DNA of 64,000 nucleotides, taken from assembly GCA_016218725.1 (NCBI GenBank), contig JACRDB010000159.1, positions 1 through 64,000 on the forward strand. Direction: 5' to 3'. Shown in pieces: positions 8,329-19,526 of the stretch. How positions within the stretch are numbered: the first letter of the stretch is position 1; each line of letters starts with the position of its first letter. The notes beneath the pieces are model-generated. The model saw nothing but the letters and a program-made list of their open reading frames with translations, made no database searches and had not been told where the DNA came from. Both the position numbers and the translations under genes were made by a program. This DNA is from Deltaproteobacteria bacterium. GTDB lineage: Bacteria; Myxococcota_A; Polyangia; Polyangiales; Ga0077539.

Positions 8329-9647
8329 CAGCTCTCCTCGTCGTCCTGGGCGTCTGGAGCCCTCTTCGCTGCTACCCTCCAGCTCTCGCGAACGAGTTCT
8401 TCGAGCTTCTTCTCGGGCCTCAGCGAGATCGGCTCGCGCTTCCAGCAGAGGCCCCGTTTGGCGGCGCACTCGCTCGCGGCCTTGAGCAGCGTGGCGGCGT
8501 CCGCGCGCCCGAGGCGAAAGCTCTCGATGGCATCGCTCGTGGCGAAGATCACCTCAAGGACGAGCGGGCCGCGGGTCTCGGGCACGAGCAGCGACCGGGA
8601 GCGCAGGTCGTGGCCACGTTCGTGGGCGAGCACGACGCCGTTGAGGGCGAGCGCCGCGAGCGCCGTGCGAGCAGCCAACTCTGCGGCGGGACGATCCAGC
8701 AAGGGCTTGCCGTCGGTGCCATTCTGGAAGCGTAGCCTCCGCAGCGCTGGGAGCGACAGGACGGTGGTCTGCTGGGCGTAGTCGAAGGTGACGCCCCCTG
8801 CGGTGATGTCGAGGGTGGGAGCGACGTTGCCGTGGTTGATCAGCGAGGGCCTACCGGGGTTCTTCTTGCTCCCGCCGGTGAACTTCTTGGGCTGCTCCTT
8901 CTTGTCAACAGTCTCCTTGCGCGCGCTGGCAGCGTTGGTGGTCCAGTCGCTGTCGTCGCCGTCGCGCTCATAGAGCACGACGCTGCTGGGGATGCCCAAC
9001 GGATCCAGGCGGCTCTCGGTCTTCTTGCCGACAACGGCGCCGACGCCGACTATCTCCGAGACCAGCGCGCGCTGGAACTTGTTGCCCATGCCACCGCGTG
9101 GTCCGGTCGAGTCCCAGACGCCGAACACGAGCCCGGTGGGGCAGTACTGGAAAACCGCCGTGGCGTTCTTCGGGCTCGCCTCGGTGTACGCCTGGCCCGC
9201 CGTGGACTGGCGGAACGGCTTGTCCTTGTCGGGGCCGTCGCCGAGGATGCTGTCGCGGAAGATTGCGTCGGCGATCCGGTGCGGGGCCTGCAGTGTCGTG
9301 ATCTTCCCGAGACGCTCCAGCCCCGCCACCTTCTCGAAGTTCACCGACAGCACAGGAAATTGGAACTCGGTCTCGCTACTCTCCCACGCTTCGAGCAACG
9401 CCTCCTCCATGCGGTTGGCCTGCGAGGCGACGGAGTCGAGCAGCACCGTGTCTACGGTGTGGCCGTTCACACGGCGCTGTTCCGTCGCGTAGCGCACGGC
9501 CCGCTTGTCGTCCTGGTGGTACGTGGGCGGGAAGACCTTGTCGCCCGGGCCGCCACCTGGCTGCAGGCGCGTGATGCAGCGGATCGCTGCAGCACCGGCG
9601 ACGATCTCCTCAAGCTTCTCGATGGTGAGCACGGGCGGGTCATTCAT
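8328..9647 (-). CDS. csb1: Type I-G Csb1 (Cas7, GSU0053 family)
   Basis: IRCITRLQPGGGPGDKVFPPTY, LLDSVASQANRMEEALL and APHRIADAIFRDS motifs typical of Csb1; ribosome-binding-like GAGGAGAATCGAG upstream of the ATG. Confidence 0.93.
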   Translation of the reverse strand: MNDPPVLTIEKLEEIVAGAAAIRCITRLQPGGGPGDKVFPPTYHQDDKRAVRYATEQRRVNGHTVDTVLLDSVASQANRMEEALLEAWESSETEFQFPVLSVNFEKVAGLERLGKITTLQAPHRIADAIFRDSILGDGPDKDKPFRQSTAGQAYTEASPKNATAVFQYCPTGLVFGVWDSTGPRGGMGNKFQRALVSEIVGVGAVVGKKTESRLDPLGIPSSVVLYERDGDDSDWTTNAASARKETVDKKEQPKKFTGGSKKNPGRPSLINHGNVAPTLDITAGGVTFDYAQQTTVLSLPALRRLRFQNGTDGKPLLDRPAAELAARTALAALALNGVVLAHERGHDLRSRSLLVPETRGPLVLEVIFATSDAIESFRLGRADAATLLKAASECAAKRGLCWKREPISLRPEKKLEELVRESWRVAAKRAPDAQDDEES

Positions 9648-9686
9648 CTCGATTCTCCTCTCTACTCCAGGTCGCAAAAGAATGGT

Positions 9687-9770
9687 GTCGGAGAATGTCC
9701 GACCGAACGCAGGGCAGAGCGTCGCCCAACACGCCGTCGTCTGCAACAGGGCCTTGGACATTCTCTGTCC
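9687..9770. promoter_or_regulatory. Candidate operator region upstream of cas operon: palindromes GTCGGAGAATGTCCGAC (9687-9703) and GGACATTCTCTGTCC (9756-9770)
   Basis: Two perfect-arm inverted repeats; 10-mers GAGAATGTCC (9691-9700) and GGACATTCTC (9756-9765) are exact reverse complements. Confidence 0.5.
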
Positions 9771-10058
9771 GCGTGTTGGACCGGTCCTGTGCTTCTGCGT
9801 GAGGAAGGGGCTCGCCATCGTTCGGTCAACCCCTCTTACTCAGGGCCAGGATCCTTCGGGACGCGAGGCATCCTGAATTGCGAGCGATTTTGGGCCTCGT
9901 CGGGCAGGTCAGGCCTTCACCCAGTGGGTGACGAGGTCCTCATCGGCGTTCCGGCCGGAAAGGTCGGCAATTCTCGCCCCTCTTGCTGATTTTGAGCCGA
10001 GCGCGGTGAAGAGGGTGGGGTCAGGTTGCCGGGTGCCGCGGTGAGGCGAGCGCTCCTG

Positions 10059-11048
10059 CTACCAGGCTCGGGCCGCCAGCGCCCGGTCGTCGGCCTCGAA
10101 GCCCGGGTCGGGCTCCTCCGGTGGGTGCGCGAGGTGCCAACACACGGACCGTCGCAGGGCCTCGTCGGGGTCGCTCTCCCGCCACCGGAGCACCCTCCGG
10201 GCCTTGGAGGCGTCCACCAGGACGTGCTGCGCCATGGACCGGGTGACCTGCAGGTCGTCGGGTAGCTGCCCCTCGGGTACGGGCACGAACTCCACCCTCG
10301 CGCCTGCCGCCTCGGCGATGCGACGGAAGCGCTGGAGCACCGTGGGGGTGCGTCGCTCGCAGAGGTTGAACACCTCCCCTTCGACACCGGTCGCCTCCAG
10401 CGCGAGGCGCACGCCCTGCGCGATGTCTCCTACATACCCCATGGACCAGAGGAAGGTCCCGGGCCCCACGGGCACCGGTCGCCCGTGCCTCACCCGCCGG
10501 AGCACGGGCTCCTCCCGGCGCTGGTAGTCGTGCTCGCCGAACACCGCCGGGAGCCGCAGGGCCACGCCCCCCACCCGACGGTAGGCGGCCTCGACCTGGA
10601 GCTTCTCGTAGGCCCCGGGGTCGTAGTCCCAGCCCCGGAGCGACGCCACCGGGCGGGGAGGCAGGGCCTTTTCGCGAAGGGGGCTGTCCTCATCAATCGG
10701 CACCAGGTCCGTCTCGGTCTCCTCCACCACGCTACCGAAGGCCCGGTAGACGTCCACGCTTGAGAGCGCCACCCGCCGAACGCCCGTGGCCAGGAGCGCC
10801 AGCACGGCCTCGGCGTCCGGGCCCGTCATGGCGCAGGTGTCCACCACCCCTTCGGGCGCGTAGGCATCGAGGACTGACCGCTCTCGGGCGAGCTCCCGGC
10901 GGTTGCAGTGCAGGTGAGGGATGGTCGTGAGGGAGGGGTCCTCGTGGTCGCCCCGGTGGACGAGCAGCACCTCATGGCCGTGGGCCAGGAGCTCGTGGAC
11001 GATCGCCCGACCGATGAAGCGCGTGCCTCCGAGGACCAGCACCCGCAT
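10059..11048 (-). CDS. NAD-dependent epimerase/dehydratase family protein
   Basis: MRVLVLGGTRFIGRAIVHELLAHGHEV Rossmann motif, extended SDR fold. Confidence 0.88.
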   Translation of the reverse strand: MRVLVLGGTRFIGRAIVHELLAHGHEVLLVHRGDHEDPSLTTIPHLHCNRRELARERSVLDAYAPEGVVDTCAMTGPDAEAVLALLATGVRRVALSSVDVYRAFGSVVEETETDLVPIDEDSPLREKALPPRPVASLRGWDYDPGAYEKLQVEAAYRRVGGVALRLPAVFGEHDYQRREEPVLRRVRHGRPVPVGPGTFLWSMGYVGDIAQGVRLALEATGVEGEVFNLCERRTPTVLQRFRRIAEAAGARVEFVPVPEGQLPDDLQVTRSMAQHVLVDASKARRVLRWRESDPDEALRRSVCWHLAHPPEEPDPGFEADDRALAARAW

Positions 11049-11524
11049 CAGCGGTGCTCGTCCCCGAGGCGCTCCACCAGCGCGTGGAAGGCCGTGTGCA
11101 CCGTCTCCAGGCTGCCGGCGACGTTCCCCCGGGGCGTGGCCCCGCAGGTGGCGACCAGGGCGCGCGTATTGGCCGAGAGCTGCGCGCTGGCGGTCATCCA
11201 CGCCGCCTCCTGGTCCCGGATGGTCGCAGGCACCCGCGCGTCGGCGATGGCGTTGGCCCGGTCCAGGAGCGCGCCCGCTTGAAGGCACGTCGCCGCGTCC
11301 CGCGAGGCCCCCGGCGTGTCGTGCCAGAGGGGCCGCAGGACATCATGGAACGCAGCGACCTCGGGCGGAAGCGCGGGGTGCTCGTGGCGCTCGCCCTGGG
11401 CGCCGTGCGCGCCGTGCTCGCCCGACGCGTGGGAGCCCCCCGCGGTCTGCGCGCTGGTGCTCGCACACCCCGCCGCCCACAACCCCCACGCCAACACCAG
11501 GATTCCGTCTCGACGCATGGACAC
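11048..11524 (-). CDS. Hypothetical lipoprotein
   Basis: Signal peptide with lipobox-like AAGCAST; His/Gly-rich segment; overlaps epimerase start by 1 nt. Confidence 0.6.
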   Translation of the reverse strand: MSMRRDGILVLAWGLWAAGCASTSAQTAGGSHASGEHGAHGAQGERHEHPALPPEVAAFHDVLRPLWHDTPGASRDAATCLQAGALLDRANAIADARVPATIRDQEAAWMTASAQLSANTRALVATCGATPRGNVAGSLETVHTAFHALVERLGDEHR

Positions 11525-11637
11525 TTCTCCGTTTGTTCTCGATCGGGCGGCGCTCTAGCACGGCGGCCGTCGCCAGGGAACGGGTCCCCCGAGGGTGTGC
11601 TATAGGCACCGGCTGGAGCGCCCCGGTGGAGCATCTC

Positions 11638-12672
11638 GTGCGTCGATGGATCCCGGTGCTCGTGGCCCACCTCCTCGGGTGCGGCGGCCCGGACGCCCCG
11701 CGGGATGCGGGCGCCGCCCCCACCTGGAGGGACGCCCTCGGCCCCACGGAGGCCGCCACGGATGCCACCGATGGCGCCGTGCCGCCCCCCGAGGTGGACC
11801 TGGTCCCGTTCCTCGCCGGGGAGTTCCACCGGGTCTATACGCCTCCGGACGGGCGTTACCTCAATGACCACACGGTGCTCCCGGGGCCCGACGGTCGCTG
11901 GCACCTCCTCGGGATCACCGACGAGAGCACCGGAAACCCCTGGGGTGAGGAGAGCTTCCTCCACGCCACCGCCAATGACCTCCTCGGGCCCTGGACCCCG
12001 CAGCCCGACGCCCTGCGGGGTGAGCCCTCCCAGGGCGAGGGCTGCTGTGTCTGGGCGCCGCATGTGGTGCGCCTGGACGCTGGTACCTACGTCATGTTCT
12101 ACACCACCCCTCAGGGGGGCACAGGGCAGCGCCGGGCGACGAGCCCGGACCTCCAGGGGTGGACCCGCGTCGCGGTGGATCGCGACGAGGCCCGGCGTCC
12201 CCCCGGAGGCCGCGACGGCTTCCTCCTTCGGGACGGCGACCGCTGGCTGCTCTATTCCACGGGGGTGAGCGCCGACCGCCGAGGACAGCTCGTGGTCACC
12301 GAGACGCGCGAGGACCCCTCGGAGACGACGAGCTGGTCCAGGCCCCCGAGGGTGGTGCTGGAGGACCCGAAGCCCAACTATGACTGGGGCAACCTGGAGA
12401 GCCCCTTCGTGGTGCCGTATCGAGGGCGCTACTACCTCTTCACCACCCGCACGGGGCCAGGGCCCAGCGACTACACCCGCACCTACGTCTTCCGCTCGCG
12501 GGTGCCCGAGCGCTTCGCCTGGGAGCCTATCACCGAGCTTCGGGGTCACGCCTCGGAGGTGGTGCTCGCCGGGGGGAGGATGTTCGTCACCTCCGGGGGT
12601 TGGACCAGCGCCCTCGGGGAGCGAAACCGCGGGCTCCTGGTGGCGCCGCTGGCCTGGGCTCCGGCGCCCTGA
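11638..12672 (+). CDS. Glycoside hydrolase family 43/32-like beta-propeller lipoprotein
   Basis: HTVLPGPDGRWHLLGIT, GCCVWAPHVVRLDAGTYVMFYTT, NLESPFVVPYRGRYYLFTT blades; lipobox LLGCGG; GTG start inferred. Confidence 0.75.
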   Translation: MRRWIPVLVAHLLGCGGPDAPRDAGAAPTWRDALGPTEAATDATDGAVPPPEVDLVPFLAGEFHRVYTPPDGRYLNDHTVLPGPDGRWHLLGITDESTGNPWGEESFLHATANDLLGPWTPQPDALRGEPSQGEGCCVWAPHVVRLDAGTYVMFYTTPQGGTGQRRATSPDLQGWTRVAVDRDEARRPPGGRDGFLLRDGDRWLLYSTGVSADRRGQLVVTETREDPSETTSWSRPPRVVLEDPKPNYDWGNLESPFVVPYRGRYYLFTTRTGPGPSDYTRTYVFRSRVPERFAWEPITELRGHASEVVLAGGRMFVTSGGWTSALGERNRGLLVAPLAWAPAP

Positions 12673-12712
12673 CGGTTGCATAGGGGCGCGGGTGTGGGAC
12701 CATCACCGCCCC

Positions 12713-13414
12713 ATGAGCGCGCCTCGTATCCGAGAGTTCCGTCGCGTGGTGTTCTTCACCGGCGCGGGCATGTCCGCCGAGAGCGGGATCCCCACCTACC
12801 GCGGCGCCGGTGGCATCTGGAAGGAGTACGACTGGGAGGAGTATGCCTGCCAGCGGGCCTTCCAGCGCGACCCGGAGAAGGTCTGGGACTTCCATGACGT
12901 GCGCAGGAAGACCGTCGCCGCCGCGGAGCCCAACGCGGGCCACCGCGTCGTGGCCGAGGTCGAGCGCGCCCAGCCGGACACCTGGGTGCTCACCCAGAAC
13001 ATCGACGGCCTCCACCGCCGCGCCGGGACGAAGAACCTCGTCGAGCTCCACGGGTCCCTCTGGCGCGTGCGCTGCGACCGCGAAGGCAAGGTCACCGAAG
13101 ACCTCTCGGTGCCCATCGCCTCCCGGCGCTGCGCCTGCGGGGCGTACCTCCGGCCGGACATCGTATGGTTCGAGGACGCCTTGAACCGCGCCTCCCTCGC
13201 CGCCGCCGAGCGCGCCCTGGAGGGCTGCGACCTCCTGGTCTCCGTGGGCACCTCCGGGGTGGTCTACCCCGCCGCCCAGCTCCCGGTGATCGCCATGAAG
13301 CGCGGCGCCGTGACCGTGGAGGTCAACCCCGAGGACACTCCAGTCAGCGAGCTCTACCAGCACCGCCTTCGGGGCCCCGCCAGCGCCATCCTGGCGTCGC
13401 TGTGGGAGGTGTAG
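12713..13414 (+). CDS. Sirtuin-family NAD-dependent protein deacylase
   Basis: FTGAGMSAESGIPTYRGAGGIW, TQNIDGLHRRAG, LHGSLWRVRC, VGTSGVVYPAAQLP. Confidence 0.93.
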   Translation: MSAPRIREFRRVVFFTGAGMSAESGIPTYRGAGGIWKEYDWEEYACQRAFQRDPEKVWDFHDVRRKTVAAAEPNAGHRVVAEVERAQPDTWVLTQNIDGLHRRAGTKNLVELHGSLWRVRCDREGKVTEDLSVPIASRRCACGAYLRPDIVWFEDALNRASLAAAERALEGCDLLVSVGTSGVVYPAAQLPVIAMKRGAVTVEVNPEDTPVSELYQHRLRGPASAILASLWEV

Positions 13415-13416
13415 GC

Positions 13417-15327
13417 GTGCCTACGTCCCTGTGGTCGCGGGTTCTGGGTGTTGCCTTCGTCGGAGCGTTCGGCTGCAACGGCGGTCCTGCGCCGCCGGTG
13501 CTGGACTCCGGAGCCATGGACCTCGGAGTGACGGACCTCGGGGCGGAAACCTCCATGGCTCCCGGGGACGTACCCCTGGATGGGGCGACGGGGGACGGCG
13601 CCCCCACGGACTCCCCGCCGTCGAGCACGGCGAGGATGTTCCGCGGGCAACCCCTCGGCATGCCCGACCGCACGCTCCAGGACGTGGACGCCGTCGGGTA
13701 TGACCTGGACCTAGCCCTCGACGACGCCTCCCCCGGCATGGAGACGTACCGGGCCACGCTGCTCGGGGTGTTCATCGCCACCCGCGCCCTCACGGAGCTC
13801 TCCCTGGACCTGGAGGGCAACGAGCTCGACGGGGTCACCGTGGACGGCGTCGAGGCCCGCGCGACCCGCGCGGGAGATCGCCTGACCGTCGCGCTCCCTT
13901 CGCCCGTGAGCGACGGCCAGGGCTTCGTGGTGACCACCCGCTACCATGGCTCGTTCCGCCAGAGCCGCGGGAGCTCCAGCGGGTTCAACACCAATGGGGG
14001 ACTCCTGGCGCTCCAGCAGACCGCCTCGCGCACCAGGATGTTCATGAGCCTGGACTGGCCCACCCGCGCCCGGCGCTGGCTCCCCGTCAGGGACCACCCC
14101 AGGGACGGGGCCATGGTGGCCGTGAGGGCCACCTTCCCCGAGGGCTACACCGTGGTGGCCAACGGGCGCCTGGTGTCCAACACCCCGGTCCCCGGGGGCC
14201 TGCGCGCCTGGCAGTACGAGGCCCTCACCCCGATGCCCGTCTATGACCTGCACCTGGCGGCCTTCGAGGGTTGGAGGGACACCGCCCTGCCCCCGGCGGC
14301 CAACGGCGTCGCGATCCATCACCTGGCGTACGCCGCCAGCGCCGCCAACAGCGCCAGGATCTACGCCGACGCGCCGGCCATGATGGACTTCTACACCGCG
14401 CAGTTCGGCCCCTACCGCTGGGGGACCATGAGCTACCTCCAGGAGCCCGCCATCGGAGGAGGGATGGAGCATGCCACGGTGGTCTCCATGGATGAGTCCC
14501 TCTACGCGAACGTCCCGGTGGCCCGCGAGGTGGCCATCCACGAGCTGGCCCACCACTGGAACGGGAACCTCGTGCGCATCGGCACCTGGAACGACCTGTG
14601 GCTCTCCGAGGGCTTCTGCGACTACTTCACCGCCCGCTTCATCGAAGACCACGACGGCGCCGAGGCCGGGCGGCGCGGCTGGGAGAAGCTCCTGCGCCTC
14701 GGGCTCCAGGCCGAGCACACGCCCGCCAGCGCCGCGGTGCTCCCCCTGCGCGCCGCGGACCCGGAGCGGGGACCCCTGGAGGTCTTCACCTCCATTGTCT
14801 ACAAGAAGGGCGCCTGGGCCGTGCGCATGCTGGAGCTCACCCTCGGGCGCGAGGCGCTCACCCGCTTCCTGCGCGGGTGGTTCGACCGCCACGCCTTCGG
14901 GCACGTGACCACCGCCATGCTCCAGCAGGAGCTCCAGCGCGAGACCGGCAGGGACCTCACCGCCTTCTTTGACCAGTGGGTGTACGCCCCGTTCCACCCG
15001 GCGCTCACCGTGGACATGACCCCGGAGGACAGCGGGGCCATGGTCACCGTCCAGCAGGCCCAGCCCCGGGGGCCCGGCGGGGGCTTCCAGGTCGCCGTCC
15101 CGGTGGCGTTCACCAACGGCTCGGCCACCCAGCGCGTCACCGTGAACCTGCGTGGCATGCGCACCACCGAGAGGGTGTCCCTCCCGTTCCGGCCCACGGG
15201 CTTCACCGTGGACCCGGACCTGACCCTCTACGCCACCACCACCTGCGACGCCTCGCACCGCTGCCGCCTAGGCTGGACCTGCCGGGCCTTCACCGGCAGC
15301 GGGCTCTCCCTCTGCCTGCCACCATAG
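13417..15327 (+). CDS. M1-family metallopeptidase (lipoprotein)
   Basis: HELAHHWNGN ... LWLSEGFCDYF (HExxH-E), GGGMEHATVVSMDE; GTG start followed by a signal sequence with GCNGG. Confidence 0.87.
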   Translation: MPTSLWSRVLGVAFVGAFGCNGGPAPPVLDSGAMDLGVTDLGAETSMAPGDVPLDGATGDGAPTDSPPSSTARMFRGQPLGMPDRTLQDVDAVGYDLDLALDDASPGMETYRATLLGVFIATRALTELSLDLEGNELDGVTVDGVEARATRAGDRLTVALPSPVSDGQGFVVTTRYHGSFRQSRGSSSGFNTNGGLLALQQTASRTRMFMSLDWPTRARRWLPVRDHPRDGAMVAVRATFPEGYTVVANGRLVSNTPVPGGLRAWQYEALTPMPVYDLHLAAFEGWRDTALPPAANGVAIHHLAYAASAANSARIYADAPAMMDFYTAQFGPYRWGTMSYLQEPAIGGGMEHATVVSMDESLYANVPVAREVAIHELAHHWNGNLVRIGTWNDLWLSEGFCDYFTARFIEDHDGAEAGRRGWEKLLRLGLQAEHTPASAAVLPLRAADPERGPLEVFTSIVYKKGAWAVRMLELTLGREALTRFLRGWFDRHAFGHVTTAMLQQELQRETGRDLTAFFDQWVYAPFHPALTVDMTPEDSGAMVTVQQAQPRGPGGGFQVAVPVAFTNGSATQRVTVNLRGMRTTERVSLPFRPTGFTVDPDLTLYATTTCDASHRCRLGWTCRAFTGSGLSLCLPP

Positions 15328-15390
15328 GGCCTCCCGAGGGCGCTCGGGTCCTGCTGGCGATTTTCCATCGGGTGCTCTAGCGTCCAGGCG

Positions 15391-16704
15391 GTGAAGCTCC
15401 GCGCTGGGTGTCTGGCGGGCGCCCTCCTGGTGGCGCCGGTGGTGTGCGAGGCCCAGGCGAGGGTCCCTCGGGTCGCCGTCGGGCCCTTCTCGGGGACGCG
15501 GGTGGAGATCGCCCGGAGCCTCGTCGCCAGCGCCCTCCAGGAGCGCGCGGGCGAGATCGAGTTCGTCGGGGTCTCGGAGTACAACACCGCCGCGGAGGGC
15601 CTCGGGTACACCGGCCAGATCAATGAAGAGGCCCTCTCCGCCGTGGGCCGGGAGCTCCACGTGGACGCGGTCATCGTGGGGAGCTTCGAGCGCCGGGGCA
15701 CCTCCTGGCGGCTCCAGGTGCGGATCCTCCGTGGGAGGGACGCCCGCAGCGAGGGCACCGCGAGCTGGGAGGTCGCCCGCGCCGAGGAGCTCATGAGCCT
15801 GCGGCCCGAGCTCTGGGACCAGCTCTCCACCTTCCTCCGGGTGGACAACGGCAATGAGGCGCCGCCTCCGAGGGGCCCCGTCGGCCGCCGGGGTGGCTCC
15901 GAGGGGCCGTCCGGGCCGGAGCCCGGCGCGCGGGCGGGCACCCTGGGCTGGCTGGAGTTCCAGCTCGGGGGGGGCCTTGCGAGCCGCTCCTGGCGCCTGC
16001 CGGTGCTGGGCGAGGCCACCCCCAGGGGCTACGAGAACAGCGCCTACGGCGAGCTCCAGGGCCGCGCCGCGGCGTACCTGCGCTGGAACGGTGACCGCCT
16101 GGGCGTCGGGCTCGAGTTCCGCGCGTCGGTCCCCGTGGGGCTCTCGTCCCTCGGGCGCTCCACGGACCTCCGGGTGATCCCGCTGGCCACCTCCGCCGCG
16201 GAGGTGCTCTTCGGCGCGAGCCTCGCGCTGCGGCCGTCCCAGGGGGGGTTCGCGCGCTTCGGCCTCGGGGTGGTGTTCCATTCGTTCTCCGTGGACACCG
16301 CGAGGCTGGTGCCCGAGATGCGCCTGGCCAAGGCCACCTACGTGGGCCTCCGCGTCGGAGGCGAGGCCATGATCCCCCTCATCGCCAGCGGGGGCTTCGA
16401 GTTCGGTCCGCTCTTCGGCGGAGAGCTCCGGTGGGTGGGCGTGGGGAGCGAGCAGCGCCAGGCCTTCGGGTCCCTGCCGGGCACCACCCTGGGGCTGGGC
16501 ACCTGGCTCGGGCTGTGCTTCACCATGGACCGCATCGCCCCGGGGCTGGGCCTGCGCGCCGTGGCGGAGTTCGTTCGCTATCGAACCAACTACGCGGGCC
16601 CCGCGGCGGTGGGCACCGTCAGCGACGCCGTGGACGACTTTACGCGCTTCATCGTGGCCGCCACGTACGCCCTCGGGGCGGAGCGTCCGGCGGGGGCGCG
16701 GTAG
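15391..16704 (+). CDS. Hypothetical protein with N-terminal FlgO/TolB-like domain and C-terminal outer-membrane barrel-like region
   Basis: Signal peptide; VPRVAVGPFSGTRVEIARSLVASALQ ... VDAVIVGSFERRG; alternating hydrophobic C-terminal strands. Confidence 0.55.
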   Translation: MKLRAGCLAGALLVAPVVCEAQARVPRVAVGPFSGTRVEIARSLVASALQERAGEIEFVGVSEYNTAAEGLGYTGQINEEALSAVGRELHVDAVIVGSFERRGTSWRLQVRILRGRDARSEGTASWEVARAEELMSLRPELWDQLSTFLRVDNGNEAPPPRGPVGRRGGSEGPSGPEPGARAGTLGWLEFQLGGGLASRSWRLPVLGEATPRGYENSAYGELQGRAAAYLRWNGDRLGVGLEFRASVPVGLSSLGRSTDLRVIPLATSAAEVLFGASLALRPSQGGFARFGLGVVFHSFSVDTARLVPEMRLAKATYVGLRVGGEAMIPLIASGGFEFGPLFGGELRWVGVGSEQRQAFGSLPGTTLGLGTWLGLCFTMDRIAPGLGLRAVAEFVRYRTNYAGPAAVGTVSDAVDDFTRFIVAATYALGAERPAGAR

Positions 16705-16777
16705 GGGCGCTCCGGGGCGCTGGCGGGGGCGGCGACGGGAGGGCCGAAGGGTGCTATCCACTCCCGGTGAGAGCGCC

Positions 16778-19477
<2,700 letters not shown>

Positions 19478-19526
19478 CGCGATTCTCGCGTGGACAGGGG
19501 CTTCGCGCTTCCGGTACGCTTCGGGG

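Noticed and set aside
9949-9960. 12-bp perfect palindrome TTCCGGCCGGAA near the CRISPR/epimerase boundary
   Set aside because: GC-rich short palindromes are expected by chance in this composition; no supporting context
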